Shown here: positions 14,793 through 22,207 of the stretch, piece after piece
Position numbering within the stretch: position 1 is the stretch's first letter
How the letters are laid out: each line of letters begins with the position of its first letter
DNA from: Hyphomicrobiales bacterium
GTDB taxonomy: Bacteria; Pseudomonadota; Alphaproteobacteria; Rhizobiales; Devosiaceae
DNA length: 22,207 nt
NCBI GenBank assembly: GCA_026989045.1
Contig: JALSJY010000075.1
Location: forward strand, 1 to 22,207
Direction: 5' to 3'
Position numbers and translations under genes: made by a program
Notes under the pieces: generated by a model
Told to the model about the DNA's origin: nothing
Seen by the model: the letters and a program-made list of their open reading frames with translations, nothing else
The model's database searches: none

Positions 14793-15644
14793 TTATTTCT
14801 CCGTTTCCGTTAAGCCTTTAACGAACATTTTTTGCATAGACACCACAACAATAACGGGAGGTATCATAGCCAATAATGTTGTCATCATAATCCTGTTCCA
14901 AACAGGGGCTTGCTCAGCTGATTCTAGCATCTCCTTAATTCCCATAACAACAGTTACCATCGCTTGATCATTGGTGATTAACAATGGCCATAAATATTGG
15001 TTCCAGCCATAGATAAATAAGATTACAAAAAGCGCTGCAATATTGGTGCGTGATATGGGCAATAATATATCAAAGAAAAATCGCATTGGTCCAGCGCCGT
15101 CGATGCGTGCTGCTTCAAGCAATTCATCAGGAACAGTTAAAAATACCTGTCTAAACATGAAGGTTGCCGTAGCGCTGGCAATTAGCGGCAAGGTTAAACC
15201 AGCGTAAGAGTTGAGTAATCCTAAATTAGCCACCACCTCAAATGTTGGTAAAATGCGCACTTCTACGGGTAGCATTAGGGTTAAAAATATCATCCAGAAA
15301 AAACCCATGCGAAATGGAAAGCGAAAATAAACGATTGCAAATGCCGAAAGCAAAGAAATAATAATTTTGCCTAAAGCAATAACCATCGCCATGATGAATG
15401 AGTTCATTAACATGCGGCTAATGGGTCTTGTGTCAGATTCGCTAATGCCGCTCCATAAGGTATCCTTTAGGTTAACCCAAAATTGATCTCCTGGCCAAAT
15501 CGGGATGGGCGATTGCGTCATGCGAATTGCATCATGAGTTGATGCAACAAATGTTATCCACACAGGAAAGGCAATTATGATAATGCCAATAATAATTACC
15601 AAATGAGTAAAGAAAGTGGAAATTGGGCGTTTTTCAATCATCAA
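14793..15644 (-). CDS. ugpE: sn-Glycerol-3-phosphate ABC transporter permease UgpE
   Basis: This 283-residue inner-membrane permease has six predicted helices and forms the heterodimeric channel with UgpA. It opens with a cytoplasmic MMIEKRPISTFFTHL and a first helix. A large periplasmic loop follows (FVASTHDAIRMTQSPIPIWPGDQFWVN). The cytoplasmic EAA loop that docks on the ATPase is LLEAARIDGAGPMRFFFDILLPI (about 177-199). Length and order agree with E. coli UgpE. The start overlaps the ugpA stop by four bases (ATGA), so translation is coupled. Confidence 0.94.
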   Translation of the reverse strand: MMIEKRPISTFFTHLVIIIGIIIIAFPVWITFVASTHDAIRMTQSPIPIWPGDQFWVNLKDTLWSGISESDTRPISRMLMNSFIMAMVIALGKIIISLLSAFAIVYFRFPFRMGFFWMIFLTLMLPVEVRILPTFEVVANLGLLNSYAGLTLPLIASATATFMFRQVFLTVPDELLEAARIDGAGPMRFFFDILLPISRTNIAALFVILFIYGWNQYLWPLLITNDQAMVTVVMGIKEMLESAEQAPVWNRIMMTTLLAMIPPVIVVVSMQKMFVKGLTETEK

Positions 15645-16522
15645 TAATCCACCTTTTTTTCAATATAGCGAAATTGTATTACGGTGATTATTATCACAAT
15701 AGCCATTAAGACAACCGACTGGGCAGCAGACCCCCCCAAATCAAGCCCGATAAAGCCATCATTATAAACCTTATAAACCAATATTGTAGTAGCATTAGCT
15801 GGCCCGCCCTCGGTAACAGCGTGAATAATGCCAAATGTATCAAAAAATGCGTAAACAATATTGACCACTAACAAAAAGAAAGTTGTCGGGGTAATTAGTG
15901 GAAAAATAATTGTCCAAAATCGTCTGGCAGGGCCCGCACCATCAATGGCTGCAGCTTCAATCAGTGATTTTGGAATAGATTGCATTGCAGCCAAAAAGAA
16001 TAGAAAATTATAACTTATTTGTTTCCAAGTGGCAGCCATAACCACTAGTGACATCGCTTGCCCGCCATTTAATTTGTGGTTCCAGTCATAGCCCATCATA
16101 TCTAAGGCGTAAGTGATAATGCCAAGTGATGGGTTAAACATAAAAACCCATAAAGCGCCAGCTAACACTGGAGCAACTGCATAGGGCCAAATCAGCATAG
16201 TGCGATAAAAGGTTGCCCCTTTAATAATCCTGTCTGCCATGCCTGCAAGAATTAGGGCGATTGATAAAGAAGAAAATGCTACTAGAAATGAAAAATAAGC
16301 AGTGCGGGAAAATGTTTTTAGGTAAATTTCATCATCAAATAATTCTATAAAATTATCAAACCAGACAAATTCAGTTTTTAACCCAAATGCATCTTCAACC
16401 AAAAAAGATTGAAACATTGCTTGAGCTGCTGGCCACATGAAAAACACCAAAGTGATGATAATTTGTGGTGCAACTAAAGCAAAAGGCAACCAAGAGGGGC
16501 CGAAATGAACACGCTTAAGCAT
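15641..16522 (-). CDS. ugpA: sn-Glycerol-3-phosphate ABC transporter permease UgpA
   Basis: This 293-residue permease partner of UgpE has six predicted helices. Family features include the first helix with WLPFALVAPQIIITLVFFMWP, TAYFSFLVAFSSLSIALILA, and the EAA loop SLIEAAAIDGAGPARRFWTIIFPL (about 203-226). VTEGGPANATTILVYKVY near 250 is nearly universal in UgpA/MalF-like permeases. It is separated from ugpB by about 80 bases containing a stable hairpin, which probably makes it less abundant than the binding protein. No strong ribosome site precedes ATG at 16522. Confidence 0.94.
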   Translation of the reverse strand: MLKRVHFGPSWLPFALVAPQIIITLVFFMWPAAQAMFQSFLVEDAFGLKTEFVWFDNFIELFDDEIYLKTFSRTAYFSFLVAFSSLSIALILAGMADRIIKGATFYRTMLIWPYAVAPVLAGALWVFMFNPSLGIITYALDMMGYDWNHKLNGGQAMSLVVMAATWKQISYNFLFFLAAMQSIPKSLIEAAAIDGAGPARRFWTIIFPLITPTTFFLLVVNIVYAFFDTFGIIHAVTEGGPANATTILVYKVYNDGFIGLDLGGSAAQSVVLMAIVIIITVIQFRYIEKKVDY

Positions 16523-16553
16523 TAGAGTCAGAACCTGTAAATTTAAAAACTAT

Positions 16554-16582
16554 CCAGCCCCCTCCAATATGAAAGGGGCTGG
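16554..16582 (-). terminator. Intercistronic hairpin between ugpB and ugpA (attenuator or mRNA-stabilising stem)
   Basis: CCAGCCCC and GGGGCTGG form a perfect 8-bp GC-rich stem around a 13-base loop. On the transcribed (minus) strand it is followed by ATAGTTTTTAAATTT, a weak U-rich stretch. Such stems after a periplasmic binding-protein gene typically give partial termination or protect the upstream mRNA from 3' decay, so that UgpB is made in excess. Full termination would isolate ugpAEC, for which no separate promoter is seen. Confidence 0.65.
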
Positions 16583-16602
16583 CTCATTCATAATTAAGAG
16601 TG

Positions 16603-17919
16603 TTAATCGTTAGCTTTTTCAAACTTACGAAGAAGTTTGTTGCCACGCTCAACTGCTGTATCTAGACCCTCAGAAGCAGTTTTATCTCCTGCCCAAATAG
16701 CTTCTAGCTCTTCGTTGATAATATCACGCACCTGCACAAAACTACCAAAACGCAATCCTCTAGAATTAGGAGTTGGTGGATTTAGGCTTAGCTGTATTGC
16801 AGCTGTGTCAGTGCCCGGATTTGCTTCATAAAATCCCTGCTCTTTAGAAAGCTCAGTAGCTGCTGTTGTAATAGGAACATAGCCAGTTTCTTGATGCCAC
16901 CATGCCTGAACTGGCGCAGTTGAGAGATAGGTCATAAATTGAGCTACACCTTTATAATCACTTTGCTCTTTACCCTTAAGCACCCAAAGCGTTGCGCCAC
17001 CAATGATTGAGTTTTGGCGCTCACTAGCTACATCAGTATCAAGCGGTAGCATTGTCTGACCATAGTTAAATTTAGCTTGTGATTTAATTGAACCATAATA
17101 AGCAGATGAATTCATCCACATACCACATTCACCATTGGTGAATTTTGGCAATGAATCGCCACGACGACCGCCATAAACAAAACTATTATCGGCCTGCGCT
17201 GCGGCTATTTTAGCAATGCGATTTTTAACTGCATCATTATTAAATGTGAACTCGGTATCAAGTCCAGCAAAGCCATTTTCTTTTGTGCCAATTGGCAAAT
17301 TATGTAAGGTTGAATAATTTTCAATCATTACCCATGATTGCCAGCCAAACGAATATCCACATTCCATTCCACTTGCGACAAGCTTTTTGGCCGCTGCATC
17401 CATTTCGTCCCAAGTATTTGGCACATTTTCAACGCCAGCTTTGTCAAGCGCGTCTTTATTATACCAAAGAACTGGAGTTGAGGAGTTAAACGGCATTGAG
17501 AGTAATTTTCCATCTGGTGCTTGATAATAAGAAATAACACCTGGAATAAAAATTGATTTATCAAATGGCTCACCAACATCATTCATAAGATCTTCAATTG
17601 GATAAACAGCTCCCTTAGCTGCCATCATTGTTGCTGTTCCAACTTCAAACACCTGCACAATATGCGGTTGTTGTTTAGCACGAAACGCAGCAATTGCCGC
17701 TGTCATGGTTTCAGTATAATTGCCTTTATAAACAGGAACAACCTTATATTCACTTTGGGTTGCATTAAAGTCTTCAGCCATTTTATTGACCCGCTCACCG
17801 TTCACGCCACCCATTGCGTGCCACCACTGAATTTCAGTTACTGCCAATGCACCAGTGCTTACCGAAGCAAGCATTAATGCTGCAACTGCACCCAATGTTT
17901 TTATATTTTTTTTAATCAT
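16603..17919 (-). CDS. ugpB: sn-Glycerol-3-phosphate ABC transporter periplasmic binding protein UgpB
   Basis: This 438-residue binding protein captures glycerol-3-phosphate or glycerophosphodiesters in the periplasm. ATG at 17919 is chosen because GGGAG lies six bases upstream. The open frame reaches an ATG at 17949, which would place that ribosome site inside the gene and spoil the signal peptide. Residues 1-26 (MIKKNIK, hydrophobic core, GALA) form a Sec signal with cleavage before Val27. The mature start EIQWWHAMGG and the later SFGWQSWVMIENYSTLHNLP (about 188-207) and GGRRGDSLPKFTNGECGMWMNSS are UgpB hallmarks. Length equals the E. coli protein as I recall it. It is the promoter-proximal gene of ugpBAEC. 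Confidence 0.95.
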   Translation of the reverse strand: MIKKNIKTLGAVAALMLASVSTGALAVTEIQWWHAMGGVNGERVNKMAEDFNATQSEYKVVPVYKGNYTETMTAAIAAFRAKQQPHIVQVFEVGTATMMAAKGAVYPIEDLMNDVGEPFDKSIFIPGVISYYQAPDGKLLSMPFNSSTPVLWYNKDALDKAGVENVPNTWDEMDAAAKKLVASGMECGYSFGWQSWVMIENYSTLHNLPIGTKENGFAGLDTEFTFNNDAVKNRIAKIAAAQADNSFVYGGRRGDSLPKFTNGECGMWMNSSAYYGSIKSQAKFNYGQTMLPLDTDVASERQNSIIGGATLWVLKGKEQSDYKGVAQFMTYLSTAPVQAWWHQETGYVPITTAATELSKEQGFYEANPGTDTAAIQLSLNPPTPNSRGLRFGSFVQVRDIINEELEAIWAGDKTASEGLDTAVERGNKLLRKFEKAND

Positions 17920-17999
17920 TATTTTCTCCCTAGGTTCATTGTAAATCAAAATAACTTCAAACTATTATGAAGCTTACACATATCTAGTCTGATGAGTCT

Positions 18000-18034
18000 A
18001 TACTATGCATAAGTTTATGACATTCATGTAACAG
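18000..18034 (-). promoter_or_regulatory. Putative Pho box and -10 element upstream of ugpB
   Basis: On the minus strand CTGTTAC (plus 18028-18034) and ATGTCAT (plus 18017-18023) are separated by four AT-rich bases. This is the 7-4-7 direct-repeat layout of a PhoB box, with 5/7 and 6/7 matches to CTGTCAT. Eleven bases downstream lies TAGTAT (plus 18000-18005), a reasonable -10. In PhoB-dependent promoters the box replaces the -35 at about this distance. The element is about 100 bases upstream of the ugpB ATG. E. coli ugp is PhoB-activated, which supports but does not prove the call. Confidence 0.45.
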
Positions 18035-18254
18035 TGTAAAATCTATATATAGTTTTTGAAGCTAATTGTGTAAAACCTTTAAATTATAGCAGTGAGTGGT
18101 TTGAATTTTATATAAAAGCTTGAATATTTTACCAAACACTCAAAAATTTTGATTTTATACTTGCGTAATAGGCCTGTTATAAGGTTCAATCACTTCTATC
18201 GTAACCGGGTAAGTTTATTAACCACCCGAATCGAAAACAGGGAGATTAAAAATA
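18035..18254. promoter_or_regulatory. Upstream and leader region of the BMP nucleoside-transporter operon
   Basis: This is very AT-rich, non-coding DNA between the two divergent transport operons. TATAAG at 18178-18183 is a fair -10 match but has no clear -35. A transcript from it would have a leader of about 65 bases. In that leader CGGGT (18206-18210) and ACCCG (18224-18228) can pair around a 13-base loop. GGGAG at 18240-18244 is the probable ribosome site, about ten bases before the ATG. I see no recognised riboswitch core. Confidence 0.35.
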
Positions 18255-19274
18255 ATGACAACTAATAAAAAATCTAATGCTCTACGTTTGGGCGTGCTTG
18301 CTGGCTCTATTGCCATCGGCGCTATGTTTGCTGGCTCTGCTTTGGCTGAACCTGCTATCATTTATGATCTTGGTGGTAAGTTTGACAAATCATTTAACGA
18401 AAGTGCCTATAATGGTGCAAGTGGCTGGGCAAAAGAAACTGGCAATAGCTATCGTGAGTTTGAAATAGCAAATGATGCACAGCGTGAGCAGGCATTACGT
18501 AAATTTGCTTCATCTGGCGCAAATCCAGTGGTTATAGCTGGCTTTTCTTGGGCTGCGGCACTTACAAAAATAGCACCAGAATTCCCAGATACGAATTTTG
18601 CGATTATCGATATGGTAGTTGATGCGCCAAATGTTCGCTCAGTGGTATTTAACGAGCATGAAGGCTCATATTTGGTTGGCGCTTTGGCGGCAATGAAATC
18701 AGAAACTGGCAAAGTTGGCTTTGTTGGTGGCATGGATATTCCACTAATTCGCAAATTTTATTGTGGTTATGCACAAGGTGCAGAAGCTATCAATCCAGAT
18801 ATTGAAATATTTGAAAACTACACAGGCACAACCCCTGCTGCATGGAATGATCCAGTGACAGCTGGTGAGTTGGCAAAAGCTTCATTTAGCAAAGGCGCTG
18901 ATGTGATTTATGCCGCAGCTGGTGGTTCTGGTCTTGGTGTGCTTCAGGCTGCAGCAGATGCAGGTAAATATTCAATTGGTGTTGATTCTAACCAAAATTA
19001 TATTCAACCTGGTTCAGTTTTAACTTCAATGCTTAAGCGTGTTGATGTTGCTGTTGCTAAAGCATTTGAAGATGGCACAAGCGGCAATTGGACTTCTGGC
19101 TTTAATGTTATGGGTCTAGCAAATGGCGGTGTTGGCTGGGCGCTTGATGAGTATAATAAAGACCTAATAACCGATGAAATGAAGGCTAAAGTCGAAGAGC
19201 TTTCTGCAAAAATCCAGTCTGGTGAAATTGTGGTGCATGATTACACAACAGATAGCTCTTGCCCTGCTGGTTAA
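18255..19274 (+). CDS. BMP-family ABC transporter substrate-binding protein (nucleoside type)
   Basis: This 339-residue periplasmic protein of the basic membrane protein / PnrA-like family binds nucleosides in its characterised members. Residues 1-31 form a Sec signal (NKKSNALRLG, hydrophobic core, SALA) with cleavage before Glu32. There is no lipobox cysteine, so it is soluble rather than a lipoprotein as in Firmicutes and spirochaetes. Family motifs are GGKFDKSFNESAYNGA (about 39-54), NEHEGSYLVGALAA, and GFVGGMDIPLIRKFYCGYAQGA. VIYAAAGGSGLGVLQAA and IGVDSNQNYIQPG follow. Cysteines in KFYCGYAQ and at the C-terminus (DSSCPAG) could form a disulfide. It heads an operon with the ATPase and permeases; the ATPase starts 12 bases later. 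Confidence 0.95.
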   Translation: MTTNKKSNALRLGVLAGSIAIGAMFAGSALAEPAIIYDLGGKFDKSFNESAYNGASGWAKETGNSYREFEIANDAQREQALRKFASSGANPVVIAGFSWAAALTKIAPEFPDTNFAIIDMVVDAPNVRSVVFNEHEGSYLVGALAAMKSETGKVGFVGGMDIPLIRKFYCGYAQGAEAINPDIEIFENYTGTTPAAWNDPVTAGELAKASFSKGADVIYAAAGGSGLGVLQAAADAGKYSIGVDSNQNYIQPGSVLTSMLKRVDVAVAKAFEDGTSGNWTSGFNVMGLANGGVGWALDEYNKDLITDEMKAKVEELSAKIQSGEIVVHDYTTDSSCPAG

Positions 19275-19286
19275 AGGTAACAAGAA

Positions 19287-21062
19287 ATGACTGACAAAAG
19301 TCAGGCTAAGAAACAGCGCTCAAGTAAAATGAGCGCTGTTTCATCAGATAGCGATAATTTGGCCGATAATAGATTAGCTATTGAACTTGTGCAGATCAAC
19401 AAGCATTTTGGCGCTGTTCATGCTAATAAAAATATAGACCTTCCAATAAAATCTGGCACAGTGCATGGCATTGTTGGCGAAAATGGCGCTGGCAAGACCA
19501 CACTTATGTCTATTCTATATGGTTTTTATACCGCTGATTCAGGTCAGATAAAAGTTGATGGCAAACAAGTAAAAATTAAAGATTCAAGCCATGCGCTAAA
19601 ATTAGGTATTGGCATGGTGCATCAACATTTTATGTTAGTTGAAAATTTTAGTGTTTTAGAGAATATTATTTTAGGGGTTGAGGATAATTTTCTGCTTAAA
19701 ACCTCTATAAGTAAAGCTCGCAAGGAGCTTAAACGCCTAGCTAGCGAGTATGAATTAGAAGTTGATCCCGATATGTTGATAGAAGACCTCTCGGTTGGAC
19801 AGCAACAAAGGGTTGAAATTCTTAAAGCGCTTTATCGTGGCGCTGAAATTTTAATTCTTGATGAGCCAACTGGCGTTCTTACTCCAACAGAAGCTGATCA
19901 TTTATTTAGGGTTCTCAACACGCTAAAAGATCAGGGCAAGACCATTGTTTTAATTACCCATAAATTACGTGAAATTATGGCAATTACCGATGAGGTTTCG
20001 GTAATGCGACGTGGAGCCATGGTAAAAACTCTTCAAACAAAAAATACTAACCCAAGTGAATTGGCAGAACTTATGGTTGGCCGCTCGGTTCTTTTGCATG
20101 TTGAAAAAGGCAAGGCTAATCCAAAAGAGATTAAGCTTGAGGTGAAAGATCTTGAGGTTGAAGATGATATTGGCGTTATTCGTGTTAAGGGCGTTAGTTT
20201 TAATGTAAGGGCTGGTGAAATTGTTGGCATTGCTGGAGTTTCTGGCAATGGGCAGTCAGAATTGCTTGAGGCCATTTCTGGAATGCGCAAACAAAATTCT
20301 GGTCAATTACTTATAAATGGAAAAGAAATAAAAATATCTGGCGATGATGGCGCTAAAAAGTTGCGTCAGGTTAAGCTTGCTCATGTGCCAGAAGATAGGC
20401 AAGAGCAGGGCTTAGTTGTGAGTTTTGAGCAATGGGAAAATGCTATTCTTGGCTATCAGGATGATGATAAATATGGCAAGGGAGCTTTTTTATCTGTTCG
20501 TGCATGTAAAGAAGAGGCACGTAGGCAAATTAAAGATTTTGACGTTCGCCCACCTAATGAGCGTTTAAAGGTGGCTAATTTTTCTGGTGGTAATCAGCAA
20601 AAAATTGTACTGGCACGGGAAATCTCACGTGATCCTGAAATTTTTATTGTAGGTCAGCCAACTAGAGGCGTTGATATTGGCGCTATTGAAGCCATTCATA
20701 ATAATATTATTGCTATGCGAGATGCAGGTAAGGCGATTTTGCTGGTCTCGGTAGAACTTGATGAAATTCGCTCATTAAGTGACAGGATTTTGGTGATGTT
20801 TGATGGGCATATTGTTGGCGAGGCTGACCCAGCCATTGTAACTGAGGGTGAACTCGGATTATTAATGGCGGGGGTGTCGGGGAAGCAACCGAAGGTTGCG
20901 ACGGCGACATTAAAAGAAAAGGCGGGGGTGTCGGGGAAGCAACCGAAGGTTGCGACGGCGACATTAAAAGAAAAGGCGGGGGTGCCGGGGACGGAAGCAA
21001 AGCGAGAAACGGCGGCAAGAAAAAAGTCAAAGGCTAAAACGAGCAAAGGAGTTGTTAAATGA
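19287..21062 (+). CDS. BMP-type nucleoside ABC transporter, double-NBD ATP-binding protein with repetitive tail
   Basis: This 591-residue ATPase has two fused nucleotide-binding domains, as in RbsA and NupO. Domain 1 has Walker A at 64-71 (GENGAGKT), signature LSVGQQQR and Walker B ILILDEPTGVLTP. Domain 2 is degenerate, as is usual: GVSGNGQS at 317-324 lacks the lysine, the signature is FSGGNQQK, and IFIVGQPTRGVDIGA replaces Walker B. A Lys/Ser-rich stretch of about 25 residues precedes domain 1. The tail from residue 528 is odd. It consists of two identical 18-residue units, a diverged third (GVPGTEAKRETAARKK), and a Lys-rich end. Core homologues stop near residue 527, so the tail is an addition. 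The stop overlaps the permease start by four bases (ATGA). Confidence 0.94.
   Translation: MTDKSQAKKQRSSKMSAVSSDSDNLADNRLAIELVQINKHFGAVHANKNIDLPIKSGTVHGIVGENGAGKTTLMSILYGFYTADSGQIKVDGKQVKIKDSSHALKLGIGMVHQHFMLVENFSVLENIILGVEDNFLLKTSISKARKELKRLASEYELEVDPDMLIEDLSVGQQQRVEILKALYRGAEILILDEPTGVLTPTEADHLFRVLNTLKDQGKTIVLITHKLREIMAITDEVSVMRRGAMVKTLQTKNTNPSELAELMVGRSVLLHVEKGKANPKEIKLEVKDLEVEDDIGVIRVKGVSFNVRAGEIVGIAGVSGNGQSELLEAISGMRKQNSGQLLINGKEIKISGDDGAKKLRQVKLAHVPEDRQEQGLVVSFEQWENAILGYQDDDKYGKGAFLSVRACKEEARRQIKDFDVRPPNERLKVANFSGGNQQKIVLAREISRDPEIFIVGQPTRGVDIGAIEAIHNNIIAMRDAGKAILLVSVELDEIRSLSDRILVMFDGHIVGEADPAIVTEGELGLLMAGVSGKQPKVATATLKEKAGVSGKQPKVATATLKEKAGVPGTEAKRETAARKKSKAKTSKGVVK
20868..20975 (+). 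repeat. Exact 54-bp in-frame tandem duplication in the ATPase gene
   Basis: Copies at 20868-20921 and 20922-20975 are identical and encode AGVSGKQPKVATATLKEK twice. A diverged partial third copy follows from 20976 (GCGGGGGTGCCGGGG...). Each copy contains a perfect hairpin, GCAACC-GAA-GGTTGC, at 20885-20899 and 20939-20953. Codons here favour G-ending GGG, GCG, TCG and CCG, unlike the A/T-ending codons on both sides. Confidence 0.9.
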
Positions 21063-22195
21063 GCGCTCGTAAACCATTACCACGTTGGGCGGATATAGTG
21101 CTTTTGCCAGTGCTTAATTTAACATTAGCCTTTGTCATTTCAGGCCTTGTTGTTTTAATGGTTGGAGAAGATCCATTTAAAGCCATGAAAATCTTGCTTT
21201 ATGGTGCATTTGGCTATGGTGAGGGCATTGGCTATACGTTGCATTTTGCTACTAATTTTGTTTTTGCAGGTTTAGCTTTTGCAATCGCCTCGCATGCTGG
21301 GCAGTTTAATATTGGCGCGGAGGGGCAGGCCTATATTGCAGGTTTGGGAGCTATATTTGTAGGTTTAACGCTCGATCAAACTCATTGGCTATTAGTATTG
21401 CCAATTGCAATGTTAGCGGCTGGTGCTATTGGTGGAATTTGGGGATTTATTCCGGGTTATTTGGCTGCAAAACGCGGATCCCACGTAGTGATTACTACCA
21501 TTATGTTTAATTTTATTGCCGCAACCTTTATGGTTTATATGCTCAATAATGTGCTAAAACCACAAGGGCAAATGGCACCAGAATCTGCCTCAGTTGTCAA
21601 TGCGGGTAAAATACCTCAATTGCGAGAATTCTGGGACTTTTTTGGCTATGCGCCAGTAAATGTAATGTTATTTATTGCTATTCTTGCTTTAGCTGGGGCT
21701 TATATTTTGCTTTGGCACACCGAACTTGGTTATAAAATTAGGACTATGGGTCAAAATCCAAATGCCGCCCATTATGCAGGTATTTCTAATTCAAAAATTA
21801 TTATGATTTCAATGACACTTTCTGGTGCTATTGCTGGTATGATTGCGGTTAATGAAGTGCTTGGCGTGCAGAACCGACTTGTTGTTGATTTTGTGTTTGG
21901 CTATGGATTTGTTGGTATTGCGGTTGGTTTAATGGGCCGAAACCACCCAATAGGCATAGCGTTGGCGGCGATATTATTTGGAGCACTTTATCAAGGTGGA
22001 TTAGAGTTAGCATTTTATATGCCAGCTATAACGCGCGAGATGATTATTGTTATTCAAGCGCTGGTAATCCTATTTACTGGCGCAATGGAGGGTCTGTTTA
22101 GAACTCCTTTAGAGATATTTTTCACCACGCTTGATCTTAATAAAAACGGTGAAAATAAAAACTCAAATAATAAACTAAAAAAGCAGGAGAGTTAA
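21059..22195 (+). CDS. BMP-type nucleoside ABC transporter permease (first subunit, NupP/YufP-like)
   Basis: This 378-residue polytopic membrane protein is of the BPD_transp_2 / RbsC superfamily, with about nine hydrophobic segments. Hallmarks are FNIGAEGQAYIAGLGAIF (about 83-100), GYLAAKRGSHVVITTIMFNFIA (about 136-157, the cytoplasmic coupling region), and IRTMGQNPNAAHYAGIS near 225-241. FGYGFVGIAVGLMGRNHPIGI follows near 280-300. It ends in a polar Asn/Lys-rich tail. The start ATG overlaps the ATPase stop by four bases. A strong AGGAGA site near its end serves the next gene. With the binding protein, ATPase and a second permease it forms a complete importer; purine or pyrimidine nucleoside is the likely cargo by family. 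Confidence 0.94.
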   Translation: MSARKPLPRWADIVLLPVLNLTLAFVISGLVVLMVGEDPFKAMKILLYGAFGYGEGIGYTLHFATNFVFAGLAFAIASHAGQFNIGAEGQAYIAGLGAIFVGLTLDQTHWLLVLPIAMLAAGAIGGIWGFIPGYLAAKRGSHVVITTIMFNFIAATFMVYMLNNVLKPQGQMAPESASVVNAGKIPQLREFWDFFGYAPVNVMLFIAILALAGAYILLWHTELGYKIRTMGQNPNAAHYAGISNSKIIMISMTLSGAIAGMIAVNEVLGVQNRLVVDFVFGYGFVGIAVGLMGRNHPIGIALAAILFGALYQGGLELAFYMPAITREMIIVIQALVILFTGAMEGLFRTPLEIFFTTLDLNKNGENKNSNNKLKKQES

Positions 22196-22207
22196 ATGGA
22201 ACTTTTT
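22196..22207 (+). CDS. Start of the second permease gene of the BMP transporter (cut by window edge)
   Basis: ATG at 22196 follows the first permease's TAA with no gap and has AGGAGA six to ten bases upstream. Only Met-Glu-Leu-Phe is visible. BMP-type importers encode two permeases in a row, so a NupQ/YufQ-like partner is expected. The identity rests on context alone. Confidence 0.6.

Noticed and set aside
18178..18254. Purine riboswitch before the nucleoside transporter
   Set aside because: The conserved purine-aptamer core sequences and the two loop motifs are absent.
20868..20975. CRISPR-like direct repeats
   Set aside because: The two copies are contiguous with no spacer and are in frame within a coding region; this is a tandem duplication.
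20696..21046. Minus-strand open frames of 105 and 116 residues with internal repeats
   Set aside because: They are mirror readings of the tandem duplication and its surroundings in the ATPase gene, which has continuous homology up to the repeat.

Overview
The window comes from an AT-rich alphaproteobacterium, most likely of the Rhizobiales or a close relative. The evidence is protein character and gene content: a CobB/CobQ/CobD/CobU cobalamin set with a small 'alpha-type' membrane protein, a YbdK-like ligase, a TelA operon, ugpBAEC, and a BMP-type nucleoside importer with non-lipidated binding protein. The genus cannot be named from sequence reading alone. No rRNA, tRNA, CRISPR array, transposase or phage gene was seen. 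It reads as chromosomal backbone with some accessory modules.

Region 1 (1-5607) is late cobalamin (B12) biosynthesis. A cbiD gene runs off the left edge on the minus strand. cobB starts divergently with a TTG codon. It is followed by an imperfect palindromic repeat, then cobQ and cobD overlapping by one base, then a 74-residue two-helix membrane protein, and convergently cobU/cobP. Together these cover corrin-ring C1 methylation/deacylation, a,c-diamide formation, the remaining four amidations, aminopropanol attachment, and kinase/guanylyltransferase activation of the nucleotide-loop intermediate. No cobalamin riboswitch is visible.

Region 2 (5693-13688) is mixed. It holds a GCS2/YbdK-type carboxylate-amine ligase. 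Next is a three-gene minus-strand operon: TelA, a single-pass membrane protein probably of the DUF6384 type, and a long coiled-coil protein with an Arg/Ser/Gly-rich tail. Then comes a membrane-anchored LytTR regulator divergent from a two-gene ABC exporter, with a perfect 9-bp inverted repeat just upstream of the exporter's start. A stand-alone CoxG/SRPBCC protein closes the region. The TelA operon and the LytTR/ABC pair are the least described parts of the window.

Region 3 (13697-17919, minus strand) is a compact ugpBAEC operon for sn-glycerol-3-phosphate (or glycerophosphodiester) import, in the order ugpB-ugpA-ugpE-ugpC. A hairpin lies between ugpB and ugpA. A Pho-box-like direct repeat with a well-placed -10 lies upstream of ugpB, which suggests phosphate-starvation control.

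Region 4 (18255-22207, plus strand, continues past the window) is a BMP-family nucleoside ABC importer: periplasmic binding protein, double-NBD ATPase, first permease, and the first codons of a second permease. The ATPase carries an unusual C-terminal tail made of an exact 54-bp in-frame tandem duplication, richer in GC than its surroundings.

Several translation starts given here are shorter than the longest open frame because a Shine-Dalgarno sequence or an upstream stop codon favours the internal start.
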